A DNA stretch of 64,000 nt from positions 389,498-453,497 of the forward strand of contig NZ_KK211206.1 of assembly GCF_000621025.1 (NCBI RefSeq), written 5' to 3'. A program made the position numbers and the translations under genes. Shown piece by piece: positions 51,171 through 61,223 of the stretch (positions are counted from its first letter, which is position 1; every line of letters starts with the position of its first letter). Source of the stretch: Brackiella oedipodis DSM 13743 (lineage in GTDB: Bacteria > Pseudomonadota > Gammaproteobacteria > Burkholderiales > Burkholderiaceae_B). The notes below the pieces were generated by a model, which had not been told where the DNA came from, made no database searches, and saw only the letters and a list, made by a program, of their open reading frames with translations.

Positions 51171-51539
51171 CTTTAGGGTGTTATGCCATTATAATTGTGC
51201 ATCATTGGCTGTCACGAGTCATCTCAGCAATCATAGCCTTAGTATATAAGCACTAGATCCATTGATACCCGCTTAACGGATGCTCGCACCCAAAAAAGTA
51301 AGTCTTAGATTGTAGCAGATTCTGCTACAAATAAATATATTTTTGCGCGAAGTTTATGCGCTTCGATCGTTGAATCTACCTTATGCAACGCTAGACCCGT
51401 TTATATAAACTTGTATAGGTTTATATAAGTTTATAAAAGTTTATGTAGGTTTATATAGGTTTATACAGGGTTAGGTAAACACCCGCCCCTGTATGCAGCC
51501 TTATGCCATCTTAAACCACGTTTGCCCTGTAAAGACAGC
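51171..51539. other. Intergenic region between the tRNA and the membrane protein gene
   Basis: About 370 bp, AT-rich. It contains the tRNA promoter side, the palindrome GTTTATATAAAC (51399-51410) and a decameric tandem repeat (51419-51468). No coding potential was seen. Confidence 0.5.
51399..51468. repeat. Phased 10-bp tandem repeat GTTTATATAR
   Basis: After a 12-bp palindrome GTTTATATAAAC (51399-51410), five consecutive decamers begin GTTTAT at 51419, 51429, 51439, 51449 and 51459. The 10-bp period equals about one helical turn, so the DNA may be bent or serve as an array of identical sites. Confidence 0.75.
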
Positions 51540-52547
51540 TTAGGTCGCTGGCTCCAAAGGTTGTACGTTAATGGTCTCCGGACTTGCAGGGGCTTGTGGA
51601 GCACTCGTCCCCAGCATCACAGCTGTGAAGGTCCATATCAAAAAGTAGATAACACTATAGACAGCCCCAATAGACGCCACCACTATGAGTGCGATATTAA
51701 CCCGATGAAGGATAGCCTCTTGTTTGGCAATGGCTACTTGATGCGGTAGTTCAGCAAAGCTAAAGAGTGAACTGTGAATTAACCATGAGCTAAATGTAGT
51801 TAGCAAGATGTAAATACCAGAAATGACAAGGGGTAAACCCGCTATAAAAATAATAAAAACAGCGGCACTTAAGGTGAGATTTTTATATATGACGGTAAAG
51901 TTGTTGGTCAATATTTCAGTGATTGGAAGTCTAGGATAGCGCAGGGAGATCGGTATACTATACATAGGGACCGAATATAGAGCACACGTGCTGACTATTG
52001 AGACAACAACAACGAAGAAGAGTTGTAACTCACTAGGAAGGTGTAATAGTGGCAAAAACAATATCCCCGTCATACTACTTACCGCGTAGCCTGCGATAAC
52101 TGACAAAACCAACACCCAAAAAAGCTTATCGTTGGCACGAAACTTAAAAAGCAAGCGGATTCGCATCTTATGGTCATCTTCAAAAACCATGGCTGCTAGC
52201 ATGCGAAAGTAATTCAAACACAACTTGATACTATAGACTAAGCCAATGGGCGCGCACACTATCAAAAAAATAATCAATGGGACATTGAATTCGGAGCCCG
52301 CGTCCACCACAAAACCTATCCCTGAAATGCCGCCTATACACAAGGAAAAGCACACAAAGATAAACGCGTAGATTAAGGTGGGGACGAGTAGACATTTAAG
52401 CCAGTTTTTTTTGAGAATTGAGAATGACAGTTTGAGGCTGGTCTTTGCTGGAATTTTGCCAATTAAAAGTTTTGGCTTAGGCTGTGGTTCGTTTTCTGGC
52501 TGTGGTTCATTGCCTGTCGCAACATTGTATACGTTTGATTCTGTCAT
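51540..52547 (-). CDS. Unrecognised polytopic membrane protein
   Basis: A 335-residue protein with about six hydrophobic helices (near 50-75, 90-115, 150-180, 185-215, 235-265 and 295-320). The N-terminus is hydrophilic with a small repeat (EPQPENEPQPKPK). The ATG at 52547 has a strong ribosome-binding site (AGGAGGA at 52551-52557), so 40 further open codons upstream are not used. No enzyme motif or family was recognised. Its base composition looks more AT-rich than that of its neighbours, and it stands between a tRNA and pabBC, a position compatible with acquisition. Confidence 0.75.
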   Translation of the reverse strand: MTESNVYNVATGNEPQPENEPQPKPKLLIGKIPAKTSLKLSFSILKKNWLKCLLVPTLIYAFIFVCFSLCIGGISGIGFVVDAGSEFNVPLIIFLIVCAPIGLVYSIKLCLNYFRMLAAMVFEDDHKMRIRLLFKFRANDKLFWVLVLSVIAGYAVSSMTGILFLPLLHLPSELQLFFVVVVSIVSTCALYSVPMYSIPISLRYPRLPITEILTNNFTVIYKNLTLSAAVFIIFIAGLPLVISGIYILLTTFSSWLIHSSLFSFAELPHQVAIAKQEAILHRVNIALIVVASIGAVYSVIYFLIWTFTAVMLGTSAPQAPASPETINVQPLEPAT

Positions 52548-52793
52548 CGCTCCTCCTCGGCTGTTTACCATGAATTCATTGCTTTTATAATTTTTAAAAA
52601 ATACAGGCATTTTGACCACACAGATATACGTCAAAACCACTATGGCGATGGTTGACGACTGCCTCAAATCTTTTGAATAAGTCGTGTGAATTTAGGAAAA
52701 CTTGCCGAATATCGTTGTCCGAGCACTGACGGCCTGCTTTACAATAAGGGATTACACTAGATTTACGTTTCTAACTCTTTGCTGTCTTTCACC

Positions 52794-54701
52794 ATGCTTG
52801 ACGCTTCTTTTTTTGTTTTATTTGATAACGCCATTGAACAACAGGCCACACTTCTCCAGCACTACAGTCACAGTGATTATCTGAATGCACAACAGCTAGA
52901 TGAGCTCGATGCCTTACTGCATAAAGGCTGGCAAGCACACAAACATTGCGCTTTTTTTGTCCCTTATGAATTCGGTGAGTCGATTGTTTTTGGCCAAACT
53001 GGTCGTCAAGTGCCAGAAAACCAGCAGGCGCTGGCCTTGCATTGGTTCAATGACAAGCAACCCCTCAGCAATGCTGAGCAAATTAAGGATTTTTTACAGC
53101 AACAAGCCTTAGATCATGCAGCGGCGCTTAGCGATGATCAGCCCTATCCTGCCGGTATTTGCGCCCTACATAAAGATACCTCATTTGAGCAGTACCAAGC
53201 GCGTATGCAAACGATTCACGAGGCCATCGCCAAGGGTGATTTTTATCAGGTTAACTACACGATCCGCCAACACTTCGCGGCCTATGGCAGTCCTGCTCGG
53301 CTCTATGAGCAATTGCGTCAGCAACAAGCGGTGGCTTACGCCTGTCTAGCGCATCTACCTGAGGCCTGGCAATTATGCTTATCTCCCGAATTATTCTTTC
53401 GAATTAACGCCCAAGGTCTCATCCAGACTGAACCCATGAAAGGGACGCTCAATATCCGCAGTGATATCCCCCTCGAGACCCAAAAAGCGAGTTTGCGCGA
53501 CGATCCAAAAAACCGCGCTGAAAACCTGATGATTGTCGACTTACTACGCAATGATTTGGCACAGTTGGCCACCCCTTTTGGTGTTGAAGTCGAAGAACTC
53601 TTTAAAGTGGAGCCCTTTGGTCAAGTGTTACAAATGACCACCCCCATTCGTGCCCAAGCCAAACCACAAACCACTGCGGCGGCGATCATGCGGGCGCTTT
53701 TTCCCTGTGGGTCCATTACAGGGGCCCCCAAAAAGAAAAGTATGGAATATATTGCGCAACTTGAAGAGAGTCCGCGCGCGCTTTATACCGGCAGCATTGG
53801 CTTTTTGCAGCCAAATCCTGTCAGCGATCGCCATCCGCAAGGCTTGCCGTTTACAGCTTGCTTTAATGTCGCCATTCGCACCTTAACACTCAGGCCGCAA
53901 ACACTGGCGCCAGCTCACACCGATGAAGCGACCACGAGCCTGGCCTATGATGGTGTCTTAGGCGTGGGCGGTGGCATTGTCTACGACAGCACAGCGGCAT
54001 CTGAATATGAAGAAATTGATTGGAAAGCGGGCTTTATCCATCGTGGTCTGCCAGAAATCAGCCTGTTTGAAACCCTGCGTATCGAACAACAGCATTGTCC
54101 TTTATTGACACAACATATGGCGCGTTTATGGCGCAGCGCCCAAGCGCTTAATTTCAAACTACCCGCACGAGATGCTAGCGATCTGGAACGCTTGGTCAAA
54201 GACTATTTAAGTACACTGTCACCGCAAACACTATACCGCTGCAAAATAAGTTTGCAGCCAGATGGCACGGTCAATTTTTCGCATGCGCCCATCCAAGCCA
54301 TCCGCCAAGTCAGTGTGGAAATGGCCACCACCCGTTTAGCCAATCGCGACCCCTTGCGTGGTTATAAAACGAGTTTTAGACCGATTTATCAAGCGGCGAT
54401 GCAAAAGTCACTCGACTTCCCTGCCGAGCATTTTCATGAAATCTTGTTTTTTAATGAGGCCGGCTTTTTACTGGAAGGTGCGCGCAGCAATGTATTTGTC
54501 AAATACCAAGATCAATGGTTCACCCCTGCTCTGTCATTGGATATTTTGCCAGGCGTGATGCGCACTGAGGTCTTGGCTCATAGCGAGCAGTATTTACAAA
54601 CCGCGCAGGTCCAAGAAGCGTATATCGATAAAGACATGCTACAACAGGCACAAGCTCTGGTGCTGACTAATGCCCTAAGGGGTTGTCTGTGGGTCGAATA
54701 A
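52794..54701 (+). CDS. pabBC: Fused aminodeoxychorismate synthase component I and aminodeoxychorismate lyase (PabB-PabC)
   Basis: A 635-residue fusion for p-aminobenzoate and folate synthesis. The PabB part (to about 380) has QVNYTIR, QTEPMKGT, IVDLLRNDL and FPCGSITGAPK. The C-terminal part (about 420-635) is a fold IV aminotransferase like PabC, with the pyridoxal lysine expected in RGYKTSF and the segment EGARSNVFV. The two halves turn chorismate-derived aminodeoxychorismate into p-aminobenzoate and pyruvate in one chain. The ATG at 52794 is chosen over TTG 52779; no clear ribosome-binding site exists. The amidotransferase PabA is elsewhere. Confidence 0.93.
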   Translation: MLDASFFVLFDNAIEQQATLLQHYSHSDYLNAQQLDELDALLHKGWQAHKHCAFFVPYEFGESIVFGQTGRQVPENQQALALHWFNDKQPLSNAEQIKDFLQQQALDHAAALSDDQPYPAGICALHKDTSFEQYQARMQTIHEAIAKGDFYQVNYTIRQHFAAYGSPARLYEQLRQQQAVAYACLAHLPEAWQLCLSPELFFRINAQGLIQTEPMKGTLNIRSDIPLETQKASLRDDPKNRAENLMIVDLLRNDLAQLATPFGVEVEELFKVEPFGQVLQMTTPIRAQAKPQTTAAAIMRALFPCGSITGAPKKKSMEYIAQLEESPRALYTGSIGFLQPNPVSDRHPQGLPFTACFNVAIRTLTLRPQTLAPAHTDEATTSLAYDGVLGVGGGIVYDSTAASEYEEIDWKAGFIHRGLPEISLFETLRIEQQHCPLLTQHMARLWRSAQALNFKLPARDASDLERLVKDYLSTLSPQTLYRCKISLQPDGTVNFSHAPIQAIRQVSVEMATTRLANRDPLRGYKTSFRPIYQAAMQKSLDFPAEHFHEILFFNEAGFLLEGARSNVFVKYQDQWFTPALSLDILPGVMRTEVLAHSEQYLQTAQVQEAYIDKDMLQQAQALVLTNALRGCLWVE

Positions 54702-54721
54702 AAAAATAGCCTTTTAAAGAA

Positions 54722-54750
54722 AAAAGCCGCCTCCCAGAGACGGCTTTGTT
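54722..54750. terminator. Terminator between pabBC and gdhA (both directions)
   Basis: Stem AAAGCCG / CGGCTTT with an inner CTC/GAG helix. On the minus strand it is followed by TTTTTTC, on the plus strand by GTTTTG, so it serves mainly gdhA. Confidence 0.8.
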
Positions 54751-54775
54751 TTGCCTTAAAGAACAAGGTCGCTCA

Positions 54776-56080
54776 TTAAGGATAGAGACCGCGGATTTGG
54801 CGAGCTTCTAAGATGCGTTCGCAAGCCACGATAAAGGCCGCTGTACGCAAGCTCACTTGATGACGTGAAGCGACTTCAGAAACACTACGGTAAGCATCTG
54901 TAATAATGCGTACTAAGCGTTGATGGATTTCTTCTTCGGTCCAGAAGAAGCTTGAGAAGTCTTGCACCCATTCAAAGTAACTGACGACCACACCGCCAGC
55001 ATTGGCGACCACGTCAGGAATCACAAAAATACCTTTTTCTTTGAGGATATCGTCTCCTTTTGGCAAGGTTGGGCCATTGGCACCTTCCACTAAGATCTTG
55101 GTATCGATCATATTGGCGACGCGCTCATTGATTTGATTTTCGAGGGCGGCTGGCACTAAGAAATCAGTTTTTGTTGACCAAAATTCGTCAGCGCTGATGA
55201 CATCCGCATCGGCAAAGTCTTTGATGCCGCCCGTTTTTTGGACATGCTCGAGTAAGGCGTAAATGTCTAAGCCTTTGTCATTATAAAGTTGACCGGTATG
55301 GTCCATGACGGCTACGACTTTAGCGCCCGCTTCATGGAATAAGCGGGCTGCTGTGCCGCCTACATTACCGAAACCTTGAACGGCCACGCGGGCGCCCTGA
55401 AGGTCGATATTTTTTTCGCGAGCCGCTTCTGAGGCGACGGTAAAGACGCCGCGACCGGTAGCTTCAACGCGACCCAAACTACCGCCTAGATAAATCGGTT
55501 TACCCGTCACGACACCAGTAGAAGTCGCGCCGGTATTCATGGAATACGTATCCATAATCCAAGCCATGGTTTGTGGCGTAGTACCGACGTCTGGCGCTGG
55601 AATATCGTTGCTCGGGCCAATGACTAGACCAATTTCGCTGGTATAGCGACGGGTGATTCTTTCGAGTTCTTTGCTAGAGTATTTACGAGGGTCAATTCGG
55701 ATCCCCCCTTTTGCACCACCAAACGGTACATTGACGGCCGCATTTTTGACCGACATCCAACCCGCTAAGGCCATCACTTCTGAGAGGTTAACGTCTTGGT
55801 GGTAACGAATACCGCCTTTACCTGGGCCACGAGAAACATTGTGGTGTACACGGTAGCCTTCAAAGTGGGCAATCGTACCATTGTCTAATTCTACGGGCAC
55901 ATCAACGACTAAAATGCGTTTTGGTCGTTTAAGGGTTTCGATCCAGCGGCTTAATGAACCTAAATACGGAGCCACTCGATCAACTTGCTGCAAAAAGATT
56001 CCCCATGCACCAATATCGTCTGCATTTAAATAAGACGGAATCGCATGTTGATTTTTTTGCGGATCTTGATTAACACTCAT
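54776..56080 (-). CDS. gdhA: Glutamate dehydrogenase
   Basis: A 434-residue Glu/Leu/Phe/Val dehydrogenase family enzyme. The glutamate site is in [15 protein letters not shown], and the dinucleotide fold has VQGFGNVGG. It interconverts glutamate and 2-oxoglutarate, linking the neighbouring TCA genes with nitrogen metabolism. Family sequence fits the glutamate enzymes of the short form; the cofactor (NAD or NADP) was not decided. GGAGA stands upstream of the ATG. Confidence 0.92.
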   Translation of the reverse strand: MSVNQDPQKNQHAIPSYLNADDIGAWGIFLQQVDRVAPYLGSLSRWIETLKRPKRILVVDVPVELDNGTIAHFEGYRVHHNVSRGPGKGGIRYHQDVNLSEVMALAGWMSVKNAAVNVPFGGAKGGIRIDPRKYSSKELERITRRYTSEIGLVIGPSNDIPAPDVGTTPQTMAWIMDTYSMNTGATSTGVVTGKPIYLGGSLGRVEATGRGVFTVASEAAREKNIDLQGARVAVQGFGNVGGTAARLFHEAGAKVVAVMDHTGQLYNDKGLDIYALLEHVQKTGGIKDFADADVISADEFWSTKTDFLVPAALENQINERVANMIDTKILVEGANGPTLPKGDDILKEKGIFVIPDVVANAGGVVVSYFEWVQDFSSFFWTEEEIHQRLVRIITDAYRSVSEVASRHQVSLRTAAFIVACERILEARQIRGLYP

Positions 56081-56138
56081 TCTATTCTCCGAAAAAAAAT
56101 GTCCTTGACAGTATACGCCTTTCTGCGGCGTATTTAGT

Positions 56139-56174
56139 AAAAACCCTGATTTGCTAAGAAATCAGGGTTTTTTG
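56139..56174. terminator. Rho-independent terminator of gltA
   Basis: A 14-bp stem AAAAACCCTGATTT / AAATCAGGGTTTTT with a GCTAAG loop. It lies 32 bp downstream of gltA on the minus strand, with T residues following. Confidence 0.9.
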
Positions 56175-56205
56175 AGATTACGAAATACTTACAGGACGAT
56201 AAGTA

Positions 56206-57516
56206 TTAGCGTTGAGCGATATCAGGTACATCACGTTTGGTTGGACCCGTGTACAACTGACGAGGACGACCAATTTTGTAGTCTGGGTCAGAAATCATTT
56301 CATTCCATTGAGCGATCCAGCCACTGGTGCGAGCGAGTGCAAAAATGGCGGTAAATAAGCTTTTTGGAATACCGATAGCACGTTGGACGATACCTGAGTA
56401 GAAGTCGACGTTAGGATAGAGTTTGCGCTCGACGAAGTATTCGTCTTCGAGAGCAATACGCTCTAATTCCATGGCCAATTTGAACAATGGGTCGTTTTCG
56501 AGACCGAGCGCTTGGAGTACTTCTTTGCAAGTTTCTTGCATGAGTTTGGCACGTGGGTCGTAGTTTTTGTAGACACGGTGACCAAAGCCCATCAAGCGTA
56601 CGCCAGCTTCTTTGTTTTTGACTTTTTCCATGAATTCGCCAACTTTTTCGACACCACCTTGGGCTTGGATTTGCTCAAGCATGTCTAAGCAAGCTTCGTT
56701 GGCACCACCGTGGGCAGGACCCCACAAGCAAGCCACACCCGCTGCGATAGCGGCAAATGGATTTGTACCAGAAGAACCGCAAAGACGTACAGTAGAAGTT
56801 GAGGCATTTTGCTCGTGATCAGCATGCAAGATAAAGATGCGATCCATGGCACGTTCGAGCACTTCGTTGACTTCGTAATCTTGGCATGGCGTAGCAAACA
56901 TTTGACGTAAGAAATTACCTGCATAAGATAGGCTATTATCTGGATGCATGTAAGGCTCGCCACGAGAATATTTGTAAGCCATAGCAACAAGTGTTGGGAG
57001 CTTAGCGATCAAGCGAATGGCAGAGATCTCTCGGTGCTCAGGGTTATTAATGTCGATAGAATCGCCATAGAAGGCAGATAACGCACTCACCAAACTAGTA
57101 ACAATGGCCATTGGGTGAGCATCACGACGGAAACCGCGCACAAAGAAGTGCATTTGTTCGTGCACCATGTTGTGACGCAAAATACGGTTATCAAATTTCT
57201 CTTTCTGCTCTTTGGTAGGTAAATCACCATACATCAATAAGTGACAAATCTCTAAGTAGTCACATTTCACAGCAAGTTGCTCAATCGGGTAACCACGATA
57301 GCGCAACTCACCCTTGCCTCCGTCAATAAAGGTGATTTTAGATTGGCAAGAAGCGGTTGACAAAAAGCCAGGGTCGAAGGTAAACATGCCAGTTTGCGCA
57401 TATAGTTTGCGGATATCGATGACATCAGGCCCTTCGGTACCTTTGTAGACTGGGAATTCAGCCGACTTTTGATCGTTTGAAAGACTAAGGTTAGCTTTAA
57501 TATCTGACTCTTGCAT
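56206..57516 (-). CDS. gltA: Citrate synthase
   Basis: A 436-residue type II citrate synthase. It has the substrate histidine segments [10 protein letters not shown] and [14 protein letters not shown], and the catalytic Asp region NVDFYSGIV. It joins acetyl-CoA and oxaloacetate. It lies 32 bp downstream of sdhE, forming the end of a sdhCDAB-sdhE-gltA run. Confidence 0.98.
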   Translation of the reverse strand: MQESDIKANLSLSNDQKSAEFPVYKGTEGPDVIDIRKLYAQTGMFTFDPGFLSTASCQSKITFIDGGKGELRYRGYPIEQLAVKCDYLEICHLLMYGDLPTKEQKEKFDNRILRHNMVHEQMHFFVRGFRRDAHPMAIVTSLVSALSAFYGDSIDINNPEHREISAIRLIAKLPTLVAMAYKYSRGEPYMHPDNSLSYAGNFLRQMFATPCQDYEVNEVLERAMDRIFILHADHEQNASTSTVRLCGSSGTNPFAAIAAGVACLWGPAHGGANEACLDMLEQIQAQGGVEKVGEFMEKVKNKEAGVRLMGFGHRVYKNYDPRAKLMQETCKEVLQALGLENDPLFKLAMELERIALEDEYFVERKLYPNVDFYSGIVQRAIGIPKSLFTAIFALARTSGWIAQWNEMISDPDYKIGRPRQLYTGPTKRDVPDIAQR

Positions 57517-57548
57517 CTTTGGATTTCCTTTTAGTTATATAGTAGTTG

Positions 57549-57824
57549 TTAAATGCTAGTGGTGTTTTGTGCTCTAAGTTGACGAACCAATGCATGGATT
57601 TCGGGGGTATCAAACTCCCCGCTGGGTTCAGACCTAGATAACAAAATATCTAGCAATTCGTTATCATCGATTTTGAAGAGATGGTGTAATGCCATGACTT
57701 CAGCATCGCTGAGTTTTGTCTCGTTTTCATCGAGGAATGCTGTGATGATCAAATCATTCTCGAGCATTCCTCGGCGTGCCCTCCAACGCAGAACAGCACG
57801 CGCTTGGTCTATATTAGCTGTCAT
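57549..57824 (-). CDS. sdhE: SdhE, FAD assembly factor for succinate dehydrogenase
   Basis: A 91-residue all-helical protein with the RGxxE-type motif in RARRGMLENDLII. SdhE promotes covalent FAD attachment to SdhA. It lies 2 bp after sdhB and before gltA, which supports the call. Confidence 0.95.
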   Translation of the reverse strand: MTANIDQARAVLRWRARRGMLENDLIITAFLDENETKLSDAEVMALHHLFKIDDNELLDILLSRSEPSGEFDTPEIHALVRQLRAQNTTSI

Positions 57825-57826
57825 TA

Positions 57827-58558
57827 TTAAACCGTGCGGCGAACTAACATCTCTTTGATTTTACCAATGGCCTTGGTTGGGTTAAGACCTTTAGGGCAAA
57901 CATCAACACAGTTCATAATCGTGTGACAACGGAACAAACGATATGGATCTTCGAGGTTATCAAGACGCTCTTTGGTGGCCGTATCACGGCTATCTGCCAA
58001 GAAGCGATAGGCTTGTAATAAGCCTGCTGGGCCTACGAATTTATCGGGGTTCCACCAGAATGAAGGACAGGAGGTTGAGCAGCATGCACACAAGATGCAT
58101 TCATACAAACCATTCAGTTCTTCGCGAGCTTCTGGACTTTGTAAGCGCTCTTTTTCGGGTGGCGGCACATCGTTAATGAGATATGGACGCACAGAATGGT
58201 ATTGATTATAGAACTGTGTCATGTCAACCACAAGGTCACGAATCACAGGTAGACCGGGTAATGGACGTAGACGCACAGGTTCTTTGAGGTCGCGCAGATT
58301 CGTAATACATGCCAAGCCATTTTTGCCGTTGATGTTCATGGCATCTGAGCCACATACACCTTCGCGGCAAGAGCGGCGTAGTGACAAGCTATCGTCGTAA
58401 TCCGTTTGGATGCGCACAATAGCGTCAAGCAACATTTTGTCGTGTGGACCTAATTCCACATCGTAACTTTGCATGTAGGGTTTTTCGTCTTTATCGGGAT
58501 CATAACGATAGATCTCGAATTTCATGCGACGGGGTTGTTTTTTTTCTTCAGTACTCAT
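57827..58558 (-). CDS. sdhB: Succinate dehydrogenase iron-sulfur subunit
   Basis: A 243-residue subunit with the [2Fe-2S] cysteines in CREGVCGSDAM and GLAC, then CILCACCSTSC and CHTIMNCVDVCPKG for the [4Fe-4S] and [3Fe-4S] clusters. The ATG at 58558 (MSTEEKK) is preferred over an in-frame GTG two codons upstream. It passes electrons from SdhA to ubiquinone. It lies 16 bp after sdhA. Confidence 0.97.
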   Translation of the reverse strand: MSTEEKKQPRRMKFEIYRYDPDKDEKPYMQSYDVELGPHDKMLLDAIVRIQTDYDDSLSLRRSCREGVCGSDAMNINGKNGLACITNLRDLKEPVRLRPLPGLPVIRDLVVDMTQFYNQYHSVRPYLINDVPPPEKERLQSPEAREELNGLYECILCACCSTSCPSFWWNPDKFVGPAGLLQAYRFLADSRDTATKERLDNLEDPYRLFRCHTIMNCVDVCPKGLNPTKAIGKIKEMLVRRTV

Positions 58559-58574
58559 TTTCACCTTCTTAATC

Positions 58575-60353
58575 TTAGAATGTACGTGGTTTTGGTGGTA
58601 CAGTCGGCACCGTGAGTGGATTCATTTCGACAGGTTTGTATTCAACTTCACCTGTATCAGAATGCCACAAGGTGTGGATTAGCCAGTTTTCGTCATCACG
58701 CTCTGGGTAATCATCTAGTGCATGAGCACCACGGCTTTCGGTACGTAATGATGCAGATTTAATGGTTGCACGAGCAACTTCGATCATATTGCTTAGCTCA
58801 AGAGCTTCTTGGCGAGCTAAGTTAAATACTTTGGATTTGTCCTTGAAGGATACGTGTTTGACGCGTTCGGCAATATTGTCGATCTGGGTCACGCCTTCAT
58901 TGAGGACTTTTTGGGTACGGAATACACCACAGTGTGATTGCATGCTGTTACGCATATCATTGGCGACAGCGTACACCGTTTCACCACCCGTGCGAGTCTC
59001 GATGTCATTGACACGAGCAAGGGATTTTTCGACGGACTCTTTAGGGAGTGGCTGATGGCTACGTTGGTTTTCGAGATGGTCATCAATAATATGTTGACCA
59101 GCGGAACGACCAAAGACCACCAAGTCTAATAAGGAGTTAGTACCTAGACGGTTGGCACCGTGAATCGAAACGGCCGCACATTCACCGATCGCATAGAGAC
59201 CATTGACGACTTGGTTTTTGCCATCTTTCCAGGTTACCACTTGACCGTGATAGTTGGCAGGAATACCGCCCATTTGGTAGTGAATCGTCGGTACCACAGG
59301 AATTGGATCCTTGATAGGATCGACGTTGGCGAACTTGATCGCAATATCACGAATAGAAGGTAGACGTTTTTTGATGGTTTCTTCGCCTAGGTGATCGAGC
59401 TTAAGCAAGACATAAGCGCCATCTTCGCCACAACCACGGCCCTCTTTAATTTCTTGGTCCATAGAACGTGAAACGAAATCACGTGGCGCCAAGTCGAGTA
59501 GCGTAGGGGCATAACGTTCCATGAAACGTTCACCGTCTTTGTTGAGCAAGTAACCACCCTCACCGCGTACACCTTCGGTAATCAACACGCCAGCGCCATA
59601 AACGCCGGTTGGGTGGAATTGCCAGAATTCCATATCTTCGAGTTCAATACCGGCACGAGCGGCCATGCCTAAACCGTCACCGGTGTTGATGAAGGCATTG
59701 GTTGTGGCGGCCCAAATACGGCCCGCACCACCCGTTGCCAAGACAGTGGCTTTGGCTTCGAGGATGTAAATATCGCCGGTCTCCATTTCGAGAGCCGTCA
59801 CACCCAAGACATCGCCAGCATCGTTACGAATCAAATCAAGTGCCATCCATTCGACAAAGAAATGCGTTTTGGCGGCGACGTTACGTTGATACAGCGTGTG
59901 CAATAGCGCGTGACCGGTACGGTCAGCCGCCGCACAGGCGCGTTGTACAGGTTTTTCGCCGTAGTTGGCGGTATGACCACCGAAAGGACGTTGATAAATG
60001 GTACCGTCTGGGTTGCGGTCAAACGGCATACCAAAGTGCTCAAGCTCATAGACGGCTTTAGGGGCTTGACGCACCATAAATTCAATGGCGTCTTGGTCGC
60101 CTAACCAGTCAGAACCCTTAACGGTATCGTAAAGGTGCCACTTCCAGTGGTCTTCTGACATATTACCCAAGGAAGCACTAATACCCCCTTGAGCGGCGAC
60201 AGTGTGAGAACGCGTCGGGAATACTTTGGTGAGCACGGCCACAGACAAACCTGCTTGAGCCAGTTGCAATGAGCAACGCATACCAGAGCCACCCGCACCC
60301 ACGACGATGACATCAAATTGACGACGAGGTAAAGAAGAATTAATTTCGGCCAC
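58575..60353 (-). CDS. sdhA: Succinate dehydrogenase flavoprotein subunit
   Basis: A 592-residue flavoprotein with the FAD fold [10 protein letters not shown], the flavinylated histidine in [11 protein letters not shown], and the active-site Arg region [13 protein letters not shown]. It oxidises succinate to fumarate. It lies 3 bp after sdhD within the sdhCDAB operon. Confidence 0.98.
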   Translation of the reverse strand: MAEINSSLPRRQFDVIVVGAGGSGMRCSLQLAQAGLSVAVLTKVFPTRSHTVAAQGGISASLGNMSEDHWKWHLYDTVKGSDWLGDQDAIEFMVRQAPKAVYELEHFGMPFDRNPDGTIYQRPFGGHTANYGEKPVQRACAAADRTGHALLHTLYQRNVAAKTHFFVEWMALDLIRNDAGDVLGVTALEMETGDIYILEAKATVLATGGAGRIWAATTNAFINTGDGLGMAARAGIELEDMEFWQFHPTGVYGAGVLITEGVRGEGGYLLNKDGERFMERYAPTLLDLAPRDFVSRSMDQEIKEGRGCGEDGAYVLLKLDHLGEETIKKRLPSIRDIAIKFANVDPIKDPIPVVPTIHYQMGGIPANYHGQVVTWKDGKNQVVNGLYAIGECAAVSIHGANRLGTNSLLDLVVFGRSAGQHIIDDHLENQRSHQPLPKESVEKSLARVNDIETRTGGETVYAVANDMRNSMQSHCGVFRTQKVLNEGVTQIDNIAERVKHVSFKDKSKVFNLARQEALELSNMIEVARATIKSASLRTESRGAHALDDYPERDDENWLIHTLWHSDTGEVEYKPVEMNPLTVPTVPPKPRTF

Positions 60354-60356
60354 GGC

Positions 60357-60737
60357 TTAAATACTCCAGACAATTTTTATAAAATAAATAACGGCAACTA
60401 ATAACCACGTGCCAGTTATTAACTGCATGAACAAACGTGTCATTGCAGCGGGAACATAGTCCATCCAAACATCACGGACGCCAATCCAAGCGTGGTAGCC
60501 CAAGGAGAAAAACACTAATGAAGCCGCGATTTGCCCTAATGGATAACCGCCTACCGTAAAGGTAAACATGGCTACCCAAGAATAATAATCATGAACGGTA
60601 AAGAGCGCCACGATTAAGAAAATCAAGGAATACACAGCCATGATGACGGCTGTGAGACGCTGCATAATGAAATCAATGGTGCCGTAATTTGCACCCACCA
60701 CCATACGTTTGGTGCCAAATTGTTCTTTATTTTCCAT
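60357..60737 (-). CDS. sdhD: Succinate dehydrogenase membrane anchor subunit
   Basis: A 126-residue protein with three membrane helices and the segment YHAWIGVRDVWMDY that carries the conserved residues for haem b and quinone binding. It adjoins sdhC without a gap and precedes sdhA. Confidence 0.95.
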   Translation of the reverse strand: MENKEQFGTKRMVVGANYGTIDFIMQRLTAVIMAVYSLIFLIVALFTVHDYYSWVAMFTFTVGGYPLGQIAASLVFFSLGYHAWIGVRDVWMDYVPAAMTRLFMQLITGTWLLVAVIYFIKIVWSI

Positions 60738-61151
60738 TTAGAGTACCCCGAACAGTTTGATTGCAAACACGAGAGTCAAACATAAACTCGCACCAAAAAC
60801 GATTTTTGCGGATAGACGCGCTTTGGGCTTATCGACACCCACATGCATATCTAGTACTAAGTACCGAATACCGGCACAGAAATGGTGCATAAAGCCCCAA
60901 ATCAGTACTAATAAAAGCAGCTTTAAAAAGAACCCGCTGACACCCGCACCTAGCGCTTGGAAAGATTCCTCTGAACGCACACTTGCTGCAAAAAAAGGTA
61001 CGAATACCAGCGGCATACAGAAGAACATTAATACACCGCTCACACGGTGCAAGATAGAAAGAATACCTGGCACCGGCAAACGATATTGCATAAGTTGAGA
61101 TAGGCTCAGGTTGCGAAACTCGCGCCTAGCCTTTTTCTGACTTTCTGACAT
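60738..61151 (-). CDS. sdhC: Succinate dehydrogenase cytochrome b556 subunit
   Basis: A 137-residue protein with three membrane helices. The conserved LPVPGILSILHRVSGV at residues near 30 and the haem histidine in MHHFCAGIRYLVLDMHVG are typical of SdhC. It is the first sdh gene, 72 bp after the GntR regulator. Confidence 0.96.
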   Translation of the reverse strand: MSESQKKARREFRNLSLSQLMQYRLPVPGILSILHRVSGVLMFFCMPLVFVPFFAASVRSEESFQALGAGVSGFFLKLLLLVLIWGFMHHFCAGIRYLVLDMHVGVDKPKARLSAKIVFGASLCLTLVFAIKLFGVL

Positions 61152-61223
61152 ATTTGCCTCACGTTATTTACAAAAAATACCCAGCGGTTGCAATTAATTA
61201 CAAAACCGCAAATTAAACACCCT

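Noticed and set aside
50711-51539. Integrated mobile element at the tRNA
   Set aside because: No integrase, transposase or duplicated tRNA end was seen; only short tandem repeats are present.
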